A stretch of DNA of 64,000 bases, taken from Sphingomonas adhaesiva (GTDB lineage: Bacteria; Pseudomonadota; Alphaproteobacteria; Sphingomonadales; Sphingomonadaceae). Shown here piece after piece: positions 13,373-21,714 of this stretch. The stretch is taken from contig NZ_NWVC01000005.1 in the NCBI RefSeq assembly GCF_002374855.1, forward strand, positions 62,001 to 126,000, read 5' to 3'. The number at the start of each line of letters is the position of its first letter. The first letter of the stretch is position 1. The position numbers and the translations under genes were made by a program. The notes under the pieces are model-generated. The model was not told the origin of the DNA. It did no database searches and was given only the letters and a program-made list of their open reading frames with translations.

Positions 13373-13648
13373 GTGGCGCGGCGCAAACGCTACCTGACCG
13401 CGACGCTGCCCGACGGCTATGTGAAGACGATCGGGCCGACCACGGCGCCGTTCACGCATTACTGGCGGATCGTCGCGGTGCTGGAGAACGGCGCGACGGA
13501 GGTGTTCTGGGGCCATGAGGCATCGCTGAAGGAAGCGCGCGGCAAGCGCGAGGCGGCGGCCGATGCGGCGCGCCAGCGCGGATGGTGGCGGTACGACTTC
13601 GAGGTGGTCGAACTGACCGAGGATCGCGACCCGCCGGCACGGGTTTGA
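13373..13648 (+). CDS. Hypothetical small protein
   Basis: A frame of about 91 residues begins ARRKRYLTATLPDGY and contains THYWRIVAVLENGATEVFWG, with strongly alternating charged and aromatic residues and no signal or membrane segment. I recognise no family. The start is uncertain: GTG at 13373 or TTG at 13364, the latter overlapping the stop of the transpeptidase gene. The frame is coherent and continues after that stop, so it is probably the third gene of the lipoprotein-transpeptidase operon. The confidence is moderate because neither start has a clear ribosome site. Confidence 0.55.
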   Translation: MARRKRYLTATLPDGYVKTIGPTTAPFTHYWRIVAVLENGATEVFWGHEASLKEARGKREAAADAARQRGWWRYDFEVVELTEDRDPPARV

Positions 13649-13679
13649 CCGGCCCGGCGGCGCGGCTAAGCTGCGGAGG

Positions 13680-15509
13680 ATGACGCACTTCCGGCCTTCG
13701 CGGCGCGACACCCTGACCGGTCTGGCGGCCGGCGCCCTGATGACCCACATGCCCGCGCGCGCGGCGGCGGCTGCCCCGGCGGGGGAGGCGAGCGCGCTGC
13801 TCGACCGGCTGGCGTGGCAGTTGCTGGACCTGCAACCGGGCGATGCGACGCGGCTGGGGGTGGACACGGGGGCGCATGCGGCGCTGCGCGGGCGGCTGGA
13901 GGATCGTTCCCCGGCGGGAATGGAGAAGCGGCGGCGCTTCGTGGACGACGGGATCGCCGCGCTGGCGAAGGTGCCGCGCGCGGGGCTGGATCCGGCCACT
14001 GCGACCAGCCTGGCGGTGGTCGACAGCGCGCTGTCCACCGCGCGCGACGGCATGGCGCTGCCCTATGGCGTGGCGACGATCGGCGACTGGCGCAACACCC
14101 CCTATGCGGTGATCCAGAATGTCGGCGCCTGGCTGGACGTGCCGCAGTTGCTGGAGGGCGACCAGCCGGTGCGCGACGCCGCCGATGTCGATGCCTATCT
14201 GGCGCGGGTCGAGGGGATGGCCGCGCAGCTGGACGGGGAGACGGTGCGCATCCGCGCCGCGCGCGGGCAGGGGCTGGTGCCGCCGTCGTTCCTGCTGGAT
14301 CGCACGATCGAGGGCATCTCGCGCACCATCGCCGAGGCGGCGGCGGACGACGGCCCGCTGGTCGGCCCGTTGCGGCGCAAGGGCGCGGCGCTGGGCGGCG
14401 ACGGCCCGGTGCGCGCGGCACGGATCGCGCGGACGGCGGTAGTCCCCGCGCTGGAGCGGCAGCTGGCGGAAATCCGCGCGCAGCGGGCGGTGGCGACCGA
14501 TGCGGCGGGGATGGGCGCGCGGCCGCACGGCGCCGAGTGGTACGCCTGGGGCTTGCGCGCGGGCACGACGACGCGGCGCAGCCCGGAGGAGATCCACCGC
14601 ATCGGCGTCGAGCAGGTCGCGGCGCTGCAGGCGCAGATGGACGTCATCCTGAAGGGATTCGGACTGACACAGGGGAGCGTTGCCGAACGCGCGATCGCGT
14701 TGCAGCGCCGCCCCGGCATCGGCTTTCCCGATGACGACGAGGGGCGGCGGCAGATCGTCGCCTATATGCAGGGGAAGATCGATGCGATCCGCCCACGGCT
14801 GCCGCGCGCGTTCCGGCGGCTGGTGGCGGGGCGGCTGGAGATACGGCGGATGCCCGCCGCGCAGGAAGCCGGTGCGCCCGCCGCCTATGGCGGGCCCGGG
14901 TCGCTCGACGGGTCGATCCCGGGGCGGGTGTGGGTCAATCTGGGCGATCCCGCGATCCACAACCGCGTCACCATCCCCGACCTGGTCTTCCACGAAGGCA
15001 TCCCGGGCCATGTGTGGCAGGGCGAATATGCGCAGCAGCTGCCGCTGATCCGATCGATCCTGGCGTTCAACGCCTATTCGGAGGGCTGGGCGCTCTATGC
15101 CGAGCAGCTGGCCGACGAGCTGGGGATGTACGACGGCGATCCGGCCGGGCGGCTGGGGTATCTGATGGGGCTGTCGTGGCGCGCGGTGCGGCTGGTGACC
15201 GACACGGGCATCCATGCGATGGGATGGTCGCGCGAGCGCGCGCTGGCGGCGTTCGTGGCGGCGACCGGCCTGCCCGACAGCAATGCGCGCAGCGAGGTGG
15301 ATCGCTACTGCGCCTGGCCGGGGCAAGCGTGCGGGTACAAATTGGGGCAGATCGAGATCAACGCGCAGCGCGACCGCGCCAAGGCGGCGCTGGGCGCGCG
15401 GTACGATCTGCGCGATTTCGACCAGGCGGTGGTCGATGGCGGCAACGTGCCGCTGGACGTGCTGGCGCAGAATGTCGGGCGTTACATCGCGGCCACGCGC
15501 GGTGGGTGA
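13680..15509 (+). CDS. DUF885 family protein, Tat-exported putative metallohydrolase
   Basis: The 609-residue protein belongs to the DUF885 family (PF05960). It carries a zincin-like motif, FHEGIPGHVWQ, near residue 440, resembling the HExxH-type sites of M3/M32-like peptidases. The N-terminus has a twin-arginine-like signal, SRRDTLTGLAAGALM, so it is probably exported folded to the periplasm. The family is often annotated as periplasmic peptidase-like but its substrate is unknown. GGAGG directly abuts the ATG at 13680, an unusually short spacing; no later start would keep the signal. It converges on the ABC exporter with nine bases between the ends. Confidence 0.82.
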   Translation: MTHFRPSRRDTLTGLAAGALMTHMPARAAAAAPAGEASALLDRLAWQLLDLQPGDATRLGVDTGAHAALRGRLEDRSPAGMEKRRRFVDDGIAALAKVPRAGLDPATATSLAVVDSALSTARDGMALPYGVATIGDWRNTPYAVIQNVGAWLDVPQLLEGDQPVRDAADVDAYLARVEGMAAQLDGETVRIRAARGQGLVPPSFLLDRTIEGISRTIAEAAADDGPLVGPLRRKGAALGGDGPVRAARIARTAVVPALERQLAEIRAQRAVATDAAGMGARPHGAEWYAWGLRAGTTTRRSPEEIHRIGVEQVAALQAQMDVILKGFGLTQGSVAERAIALQRRPGIGFPDDDEGRRQIVAYMQGKIDAIRPRLPRAFRRLVAGRLEIRRMPAAQEAGAPAAYGGPGSLDGSIPGRVWVNLGDPAIHNRVTIPDLVFHEGIPGHVWQGEYAQQLPLIRSILAFNAYSEGWALYAEQLADELGMYDGDPAGRLGYLMGLSWRAVRLVTDTGIHAMGWSRERALAAFVAATGLPDSNARSEVDRYCAWPGQACGYKLGQIEINAQRDRAKAALGARYDLRDFDQAVVDGGNVPLDVLAQNVGRYIAATRGG

Positions 15510-15518
15510 CGGGCTGCA

Positions 15519-17378
15519 TCAGGCCCGGTCGGTCGCCCCCGGCCAGGCGCGGCGCACCATCCGCTGCAATTGTTCGCGGCTGCGTTCCGACATGCTGCGT
15601 AAGCGTTCGCCGGCCAGCGAGATGTTCGAGGCGCGATCCAGCCCCTCCACCTGCATCACCCACAACTGCCGGAACGCCCCGCCGCGGTTGCGCAGCAGCT
15701 GTTGCGGCGGCCCGTCCTCCACCACGCGGCCCTGATCGATCACGACGACGCGGTCGAAATGGGCGATCGTCGACAGGCGGTGCGCGACCGCGATGACGGT
15801 GCGGTTCTCGATCAGCGCCTCCAGCCCGTTCTGTACCTCAAGCTCGGATTCGGAATCGAGCGCGGACGTCGCCTCGTCCAGCAATACGATCCGCGCATTC
15901 TTCAGGAAGGCGCGTGCGATGCCGATCCGCTGGCGCTGTCCGCCCGACAGGTTGGTGCCGCGTTCGCCCACGATGCTGTCGTAGCCGTGCGGCAGGCGGC
16001 GGATGAAATCGTCGCAGCCGGCAGCCTCGGCGGCACGGTGGACGTCCTCGTCGCTGGCATCGGGCTTGGCGAAGCGGATGTTCTCCATCACCGAGCGGTG
16101 GAACAGCAGCACCTCCTGCGGCACCACGGCCAGCGCGTCGCGCAGCGATTCCTGCGTCACCCGGTCGATCCGCTGCCCGTCGATCGACACGCTGCCGACC
16201 TGCGGATCGTGGAACCGCTGGATCAGTTGCAGCAGCGACGACTTGCCCGCGCCGGACGGGCCGACGATGCCCACCTTCTGTCCGGCGGGTACCTCCAGCG
16301 ACAGATCGTGGAGGATCGGGTGGCGCGGATCGTAGCCGAAGGTGACGTGCGACAGCTCGACCCGCCCCTCGCCGACGCTGAGCCGCGCGGCATCGGGCGT
16401 ATCGCTGAGCGTCTGCGGCACGCCGATGATGTCCAGCGTTTCACGCAGGTAGCTGAACTGCTGGCTGGTATCGATCAGCGCCATCGCCAGATCGCGCGAG
16501 CCGTGGAGGATGCGGAAGGTCATCGTGCTGATGACGACGACGTCGCCGGTCGAGATCGCGCCGGTCGACCAGCGCCCGATCGCCCAGATCAGCGTGCCGC
16601 CGACCAGCACCGCCAGCACCAGATCGTGCAGCCCGCGGATCTGCTCGACGAAGAACCAGCCGCGTCGCTGCGCGGTCGCCTCGTCGTCCAGGAAGCTTTC
16701 CAGCCGCGACAGTTCGCGCTGGCGCGCCGCGAACGCCTTCACCACCCAGATGTTGCCGATCAGGTCGACCAGCTCGCCGCCGACCGTCCCGGCGGTTTCG
16801 GCGAACGCCTTGTGATGGACGTGCCCGCGCAGGCCCAGCAGCACCAGCGCGACCGTGACGACGATGAAGATCGCGCCGAGCACCAGCGCCATGCGCACGT
16901 CGATGGTCAGGAAGATGATGATCGCCCCGGCGAAGGCGATCAGCGGCGGTGTGACTTCCTGTAACAGGCGGTGGACGATCGCGCCGAAGATGCCCGCCAG
17001 CCCCGAGATACGGTGCCCGAGCGATCCGGCGCGCTGGTTCTGGAAGAACGGCATCTGGTGCCCGGTCAGATAATCGACCATGTCCAGCCGGATGCCCACC
17101 CCCGACACCACCGTCGCATGGCCCAGCGTCAGTGCGGCGGCGCGTTGCAGCAGGCTTTCCAGCAGCACGAACCCCAGGAATACCGCCAGCATCGCATAGA
17201 CGTGACTGCGCAGCCGGTCGGTCCCGGTCATCGCGTCGATCAGCAGCTTCATCGCATATTGCACGCCGATCGAACTGACCGACGCGCCGGCGACCAGCAC
17301 GCCGAGCAACAGGAAGATCCACGGCCGCGCCGCCACGTAGTGCAGCATGAAGCGGATGGGACTGATGAGAAAAGGCAA
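15519..17378 (-). CDS. ABC transporter, fused permease and ATPase (exporter type)
   Basis: The 619-residue half-transporter has six membrane segments in residues 10-310 and a C-terminal ATPase: Walker A GPSGAGKSSLL near residue 375, signature LSGGQRQRIGIARA near 475, Walker B RIVLLDEATSALD near 500, and a switch histidine in AVAHRLSTI. It should work as a homodimer in the inner membrane, in the MsbA/heavy-metal/peptide exporter group; the substrate cannot be told. The start is a TTG at 17378 with GGGAG seven bases upstream; the first ATG (17348) has no ribosome site and would cut into the first amphipathic stretch. It is a single gene, convergent with DUF885. Confidence 0.88.
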   Translation of the reverse strand: MPFLISPIRFMLHYVAARPWIFLLLGVLVAGASVSSIGVQYAMKLLIDAMTGTDRLRSHVYAMLAVFLGFVLLESLLQRAAALTLGHATVVSGVGIRLDMVDYLTGHQMPFFQNQRAGSLGHRISGLAGIFGAIVHRLLQEVTPPLIAFAGAIIIFLTIDVRMALVLGAIFIVVTVALVLLGLRGHVHHKAFAETAGTVGGELVDLIGNIWVVKAFAARQRELSRLESFLDDEATAQRRGWFFVEQIRGLHDLVLAVLVGGTLIWAIGRWSTGAISTGDVVVISTMTFRILHGSRDLAMALIDTSQQFSYLRETLDIIGVPQTLSDTPDAARLSVGEGRVELSHVTFGYDPRHPILHDLSLEVPAGQKVGIVGPSGAGKSSLLQLIQRFHDPQVGSVSIDGQRIDRVTQESLRDALAVVPQEVLLFHRSVMENIRFAKPDASDEDVHRAAEAAGCDDFIRRLPHGYDSIVGERGTNLSGGQRQRIGIARAFLKNARIVLLDEATSALDSESELEVQNGLEALIENRTVIAVAHRLSTIAHFDRVVVIDQGRVVEDGPPQQLLRNRGGAFRQLWVMQVEGLDRASNISLAGERLRSMSERSREQLQRMVRRAWPGATDRA

Positions 17379-17480
17379 GCCCAGGCTCCCGCAAGGTCGG
17401 CGGGACGCTGCATCGCAGCAGCGGGCAAAGCAAGGGCGTTGGACGCCGGGGCGTGGCGGCGCGGCGGCGGGCCGAGCCCG

Positions 17481-18101
17481 TCAGCCGCCCGTTGCCACCG
17501 CCGCTTCCCCGCTCCCGACCGGGCCGACGGGCGCTTCTTCGCCGCGCGAATAGGTGCCGGTCAGCAGCGCGGCGTCGATCACATGCCCGCGGATCGCATC
17601 GAGCAGCGCGGCGCGCCCGGCGCCTTCGTCCAGCATCGGCACCCGCGACAGGGCGAACAGCTGGAACACATAATCGTGGCTGCCGTGGCCGTTGGGCGGA
17701 TCGGGCGGCAGCCAGCCGTGCGCGCCATAGCTGTTGCGGCCGATATCCTCACCCGAATCCGGCGCGATCACGCCTTCGGCCAGCGCGCCGTCGCCGGGCG
17801 GCAGATCCCATAGCAGCGCGTGGACCAGCGGGCTGGGGGTGGGCGCGTCAGGATCCTCGACCAGGAGCGCCAGCGCGGCCGCATCGGCGGGGACGCCGTG
17901 CCACATCAGCGGGGGCGACACGCCATCGCCGTCGGCGGTGAAGCGCACCGGCAGGCGCCCGCCGTCGGCGAACGCCGGGCTGGTCAGCGACAGGCGCGCG
18001 GCGGGCGGGGCGATGCCGTCCTGCACGATCGCCAGCCTGGCATGGCCGGCGCGGACCGGGCGCAACAGGCTGCCCAGCCAGTGGGGAAGATGTTCGAGCA
18101 T
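17481..18101 (-). CDS. YbhB/YbcL-family PEBP (Raf kinase inhibitor-like) protein
   Basis: The 206-residue protein has the PEBP fold signature VEDPDAPTPSPLVHALLWDL near residue 95 and SHDYVFQLFAL near residue 150. The usual ligand-pocket GPxPP loop appears as GWLPPDPPNGHG. Bacterial members are cytoplasmic or periplasmic proteins with no clear activity; the eukaryotic relatives bind phosphatidylethanolamine. No signal peptide is seen. An N-terminal extension of about 40 residues (MLEHLPHWLGSLLRPVRAG) precedes the domain, as in other sphingomonad copies. The ATG at 18101 is chosen because AAGGAAGG lies about six bases upstream; the frame opens 24 bases earlier. Confidence 0.82.
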   Translation of the reverse strand: MLEHLPHWLGSLLRPVRAGHARLAIVQDGIAPPAARLSLTSPAFADGGRLPVRFTADGDGVSPPLMWHGVPADAAALALLVEDPDAPTPSPLVHALLWDLPPGDGALAEGVIAPDSGEDIGRNSYGAHGWLPPDPPNGHGSHDYVFQLFALSRVPMLDEGAGRAALLDAIRGHVIDAALLTGTYSRGEEAPVGPVGSGEAAVATGG

Positions 18102-18233
18102 CGCGGCCTTCCTTCCATCGTCCATCGCGAGTGTTTCAAGGGGGACAACGCCGCGGGGCGCGTTCGGTGGCGAAGGGCGCGCGATAAAGGATTACGTAAC
18201 CTGAATCTGTCACCTCGGTCGGTACTTGCCATC

Positions 18234-20303
18234 ATGTTGCCGCGCTCGATCTCGTTCCGCGCCCTATGCGCCTTCGGCCTGGTGCTCGCACTGGCGCTCG
18301 GGCTGCTGTTCAGCGGCGGCGTGATCGCGCGCGACGTCAGCCTGGAGAATGTCCGCGTCGCCGCCCTGAGCCAGATCCTGCGCGAGGAGAATAACGGGGA
18401 CGAAGCGCAGCAGCACCTCCGGCTCGCGCTGGGCGACCTGACCCGCGTGGCCGAGCGTGGCGAGCCGGTGGAGCCGGCCCAGGCCGATCGCGTCGGTCGT
18501 GAGTTGCGGGTGTTCGCGGCTGGTGCCGCGGCACGCGATGACGAGTCCGTGCCCCGCGATATCGCGCCGCTGCTGGCCGAGCGCGGTGCGGCGGCGCGCG
18601 AATTCGCGGTGGAAGGCGCCGCGATGCTGGCCGCCGCCCAGCAGGACCCCGCGGCGATCAAGCGGCGGATGCCGCAGTTCCTGGGCACGCTGAACCGGCT
18701 GGAACAGGTGCGCGCCGACCTGCGCCGTGCGTTGACCCACGGGATCGACGATGCGGTGGCGCGCAGCGCGTTCAAGGTGCGGCGCAACCGCCTGCACGTG
18801 CTGATCGGCGGAACCGCGATGCTGGCGACGCTGGCGCTGCTGGTGATCTGGATGCGTCGGACGGTGATCCGCCCGATCCTGGCGATCGCGGAGCGGCTGC
18901 GCCAGTTCAACGCCGGGCAGGACGAGCGCGCCGACGTGCCGGGTGCGGATCGCCCGGACGAGCTGGGCGAGCTGGCGCGCGGGCTGGCCGAATATCGCGG
19001 GGCGATGCAGGAGCGGCGGCGCGCGGAGCGGCGGGTGGCGTTCCTGGCGCATCACGACGTGATGACCGGCCTGCCCAACCGCCTGCTGTTCGAGGAGCGG
19101 CTGGCGCATGAACTGGCGCGCAGCGCGCGCACCGGGGATACGGTGGCGGTGTTCGCCATCGACCTGGACGATTTCAAGGCGATCAACGACCGCTTCGGCC
19201 ATGCCGGCGGCGATCGCGCGCTGAAGCGGGCGGCGCAGCTGCTGCGCGACGCGGCGCGCGGCGACGATCTGGTCGCGCGGCTGGGCGGGGACGAGTTCGC
19301 GATCATCCAGGCCGCCGCGCAGCAACCGCGCGCGGCCGAGGCGCTGTTGCAGCGCATCTTCGCCGCGCTGGCCGAAACCGCCAAGGAAGAGATCACGCTG
19401 CGCATGAGCGTAGGGATCGCGGTGTCCGGCCCGGACCAGGATTTCGAGGAGCTGTACAATCTGGCCGACATGGCGATGTACCGCGCCAAGTCGGAAGGGC
19501 GCAACACCGCGCGCTTCTTCGACGACCGGCTGAAGGAGGAGGTGCGGCTGCGCTGGCGGCTGGGCCGCGACCTGGACGGTGCGATCGACCGCGGCGAGAT
19601 GCGGCTGCTGTTCCAGCCGATCGCCGATGCGCATACGCTGGCGACGACCGGGTACGAGGCGCTGCTGCGCTGGTCGCACCCCGAGCTGGGGGAGGTGGCC
19701 CCCGACGTGTTCGTGCCGCTGGCGGAGGCGAGCGGCGATATCGCCGCGATCGGGCGGTGGGTGGCCGACAGCGCGATGGCGCATATCGCGCGCGCCGACC
19801 CGTCGCTGTCGATCGCGCTCAACCTGTCGCCGATCCAGTTCCGCGAACCGGCGCTGGCCGCCGAGCTGCTGGCCACCGCGCACCGCCACGGTATCGCGCC
19901 GGAGCGGCTGGAGTTCGAGGTGACCGAAAGCGCGACGCTGCTGGGCCGCAACAGCGAGGCGGTGCTGGCGACGCTGCGCGAATTGCAGGCGCGCGGCGCG
20001 CGGGTGGTGATGGACGATTTCGGCACCGGCTATTCCAGCCTGGGCAATCTGCGCGAATTCCGGTTCGACAAGCTGAAGGTCGATCGCAGCTTCGTCATGT
20101 CGATGGCCGATCATGCGCCGTCGGCGTCGATCGTGCGCAGCGTGATCGCACTGGGGCGCAGCCTGGGGATCCCGGTGGTGGCGGAGGGCGTGGAGACCGA
20201 GGTGCAGCTGGCGATGCTGCGCCAATGGGCGTGCGACGAGGTGCAGGGCTATCTGATCGGGCGGCCCGCGCCGCTGCCGCTGGCGCGCGTCGCCGCCGCC
20301 TGA
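18234..20303 (+). CDS. Membrane HAMP-GGDEF-EAL cyclic-di-GMP signalling protein
   Basis: The 689-residue protein has a membrane helix at about residues 8-28, a helical periplasmic sensing region to about 185, a second membrane helix near 190-210, a HAMP linker, a GGDEF domain and an EAL domain. The cyclase site is intact (LGGDEFAII near residue 350). The phosphodiesterase domain keeps YEALLRW near 475, LNLSPIQFRE near 540 and DDFGTGYSSL near 593, so both activities may be present; which dominates cannot be told. No strong ribosome site precedes the ATG at 18234, but the frame upstream lacks protein-like composition. It is divergent from the PEBP gene and precedes a glycosyltransferase gene that has its own CtrA-type box. 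Confidence 0.9.
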   Translation: MLPRSISFRALCAFGLVLALALGLLFSGGVIARDVSLENVRVAALSQILREENNGDEAQQHLRLALGDLTRVAERGEPVEPAQADRVGRELRVFAAGAAARDDESVPRDIAPLLAERGAAAREFAVEGAAMLAAAQQDPAAIKRRMPQFLGTLNRLEQVRADLRRALTHGIDDAVARSAFKVRRNRLHVLIGGTAMLATLALLVIWMRRTVIRPILAIAERLRQFNAGQDERADVPGADRPDELGELARGLAEYRGAMQERRRAERRVAFLAHHDVMTGLPNRLLFEERLAHELARSARTGDTVAVFAIDLDDFKAINDRFGHAGGDRALKRAAQLLRDAARGDDLVARLGGDEFAIIQAAAQQPRAAEALLQRIFAALAETAKEEITLRMSVGIAVSGPDQDFEELYNLADMAMYRAKSEGRNTARFFDDRLKEEVRLRWRLGRDLDGAIDRGEMRLLFQPIADAHTLATTGYEALLRWSHPELGEVAPDVFVPLAEASGDIAAIGRWVADSAMAHIARADPSLSIALNLSPIQFREPALAAELLATAHRHGIAPERLEFEVTESATLLGRNSEAVLATLRELQARGARVVMDDFGTGYSSLGNLREFRFDKLKVDRSFVMSMADHAPSASIVRSVIALGRSLGIPVVAEGVETEVQLAMLRQWACDEVQGYLIGRPAPLPLARVAAA

Positions 20304-20318
20304 CGCCAGGGGTGGCCC

Positions 20319-20337
20319 TTAGCGGCGCGTTAACCAT
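20319..20337 (+). promoter_or_regulatory. CtrA-type box (TTAG-N7-TTAACCAT) before the glycosyltransferase gene
   Basis: TTAG at 20319 is separated by exactly seven bases from TTAA at 20330, which continues as TTAACCAT. This matches the full alphaproteobacterial CtrA site TTAA-N7-TTAA with one change. It lies 47 bases before the ATG at 20385 and just after the stop of the GGDEF-EAL gene. Confidence 0.6.
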
Positions 20338-20384
20338 ATCCGTCCAGGATGCGCGCGCACGCGGACGGCGCGCTTGATGGGACG

Positions 20385-21707
20385 ATGCACGTGATACCCA
20401 AGATACTGCACTTCATCTGGGTGGGCGACGAGACGATCCGTCCCGACAATTGCATCGACACGTGGCGCGCGTTCCACCCCGACTGGGAGGTGCGCGTGTG
20501 GGGCAATGCCGAGCTGGACGGTACCGAATGGGTCAACCGTCGCCACATGGCCGCGATGTGCGGACGCGAGCTGAACGGCGTTGCCGACATGATGCGCTGG
20601 GAAATCCTGCATGCGCATGGCGGGATCGTGATCGACGCCGACAGCATCTGCCTGCGCGCGCTGGACGATCACCTGCTGGATTGCGAGGCGTTCGCCTGCT
20701 GGGAGAACGAGATCGCGCGGCCGGGGCTGATCGCGGCTGGCTATTTCGGGAGCGTGCCGGCCAATCCGTTCGTCCGGCGGATCATCGACGATATCGCCGC
20801 GATGCCCAGTGTCGTAGAGGATATGGCATGGGTGACGGTCGGGCCGCAGCGGCTGACCGACAGCTATCGCCGCTACACCTATTCGGCGCTGCGCATCTAT
20901 CCCAGCCATTATTTCATCCCGACGCATTTCACGGGCCTGACCTATCAGGGGCGCGACCCGGTTTATGCGCATCAATTCTGGGGATCGACGCGCGGCGTCT
21001 ACGACCAGCTGCACGCCAGCGACGTGAGCGCGGAGGCGACGGCGGCGGCAGGGGCGGCGCCCGTCCCCGCGCCGGTCGCCGCGACGCCGGTCGACACCGT
21101 ATCCCCGCTCGAATCGCGCCATGCCGCGCGCTGGGTGCACCGTGTCCCGGTCAGCAGCGCGATCGCCACGCTGCCGCCCGCCGACGTGTTCGCGCATATG
21201 TGCGCGGGCAAGCGCGTGCTGCACATCGGCTGCGCCGGCGACGACGGCGCGCTGTATCGCCAGCTGGCGCCGGCGTGCGGTGTGCTGGACGGCTACGACC
21301 CCGATCTTGCCGCGCTGACGCGGCTCGCGCCCGATGCAGCGGGGCGGCTGGTGACGGAGTGGGACGAGATCGCCGGTCGCTACGACGTGGTGATCGCGCC
21401 CGCGATGATGGCGCAGGTGCCCGATGCGGCGGCGTTCCTGGCGCGGCTGGAGGCGATCGACGCGCCCTGTTTCTTCGTCGCGGTGCCCGACGTGTTCCAG
21501 TGCCGCGGCGAGCGGTTCGATTATAGCGCCGAGCGTCAGACCTTCGTTGAGGTGATCCACCCCGACCACCTCGCCTGGTACACGCCCCATACGTTCGCGC
21601 AGACGATCCGCCGGTCGCGCGCGCTGTCGATGGAGCAATTGTGGTTCTTCGACGGTGCGTCGCTGCTGGCGCTGCTGTCGAAGCAGGACATGCAGCTGGC
21701 GGCGTAA
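20385..21707 (+). CDS. Glycosyltransferase (DXD sugar-binding, GT32-like) fused to a methyltransferase-like domain
   Basis: The 440-residue protein starts MHVIPKILHFIWVG, the hallmark of the Gly_transf_sug (Och1/capsular) family, and has the metal-nucleotide-sugar DXD motif in IVIDADSICL near residue 85. After a proline/alanine linker (about residues 225-245) a second domain begins, with VLHIGCAGDDGAL near residue 278, which resembles the glycine motif I of SAM-dependent methyltransferases, and VVIAPAMMAQVPD near residue 335 at the place of motif post-II/IV. GGGA precedes the ATG at 20385. It probably glycosylates, and perhaps modifies, a surface polymer or protein. It converges on the TPR/OGT-like gene with seven bases between. 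Confidence 0.75.
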   Translation: MHVIPKILHFIWVGDETIRPDNCIDTWRAFHPDWEVRVWGNAELDGTEWVNRRHMAAMCGRELNGVADMMRWEILHAHGGIVIDADSICLRALDDHLLDCEAFACWENEIARPGLIAAGYFGSVPANPFVRRIIDDIAAMPSVVEDMAWVTVGPQRLTDSYRRYTYSALRIYPSHYFIPTHFTGLTYQGRDPVYAHQFWGSTRGVYDQLHASDVSAEATAAAGAAPVPAPVAATPVDTVSPLESRHAARWVHRVPVSSAIATLPPADVFAHMCAGKRVLHIGCAGDDGALYRQLAPACGVLDGYDPDLAALTRLAPDAAGRLVTEWDEIAGRYDVVIAPAMMAQVPDAAAFLARLEAIDAPCFFVAVPDVFQCRGERFDYSAERQTFVEVIHPDHLAWYTPHTFAQTIRRSRALSMEQLWFFDGASLLALLSKQDMQLAA

Positions 21708-21714
21708 GGCCCGG

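Noticed and set aside
18192..18199. Perfect 8-base palindrome TTACGTAA before the GGDEF-EAL gene
   Set aside because: Too short to call an operator without comparison to other genomes.
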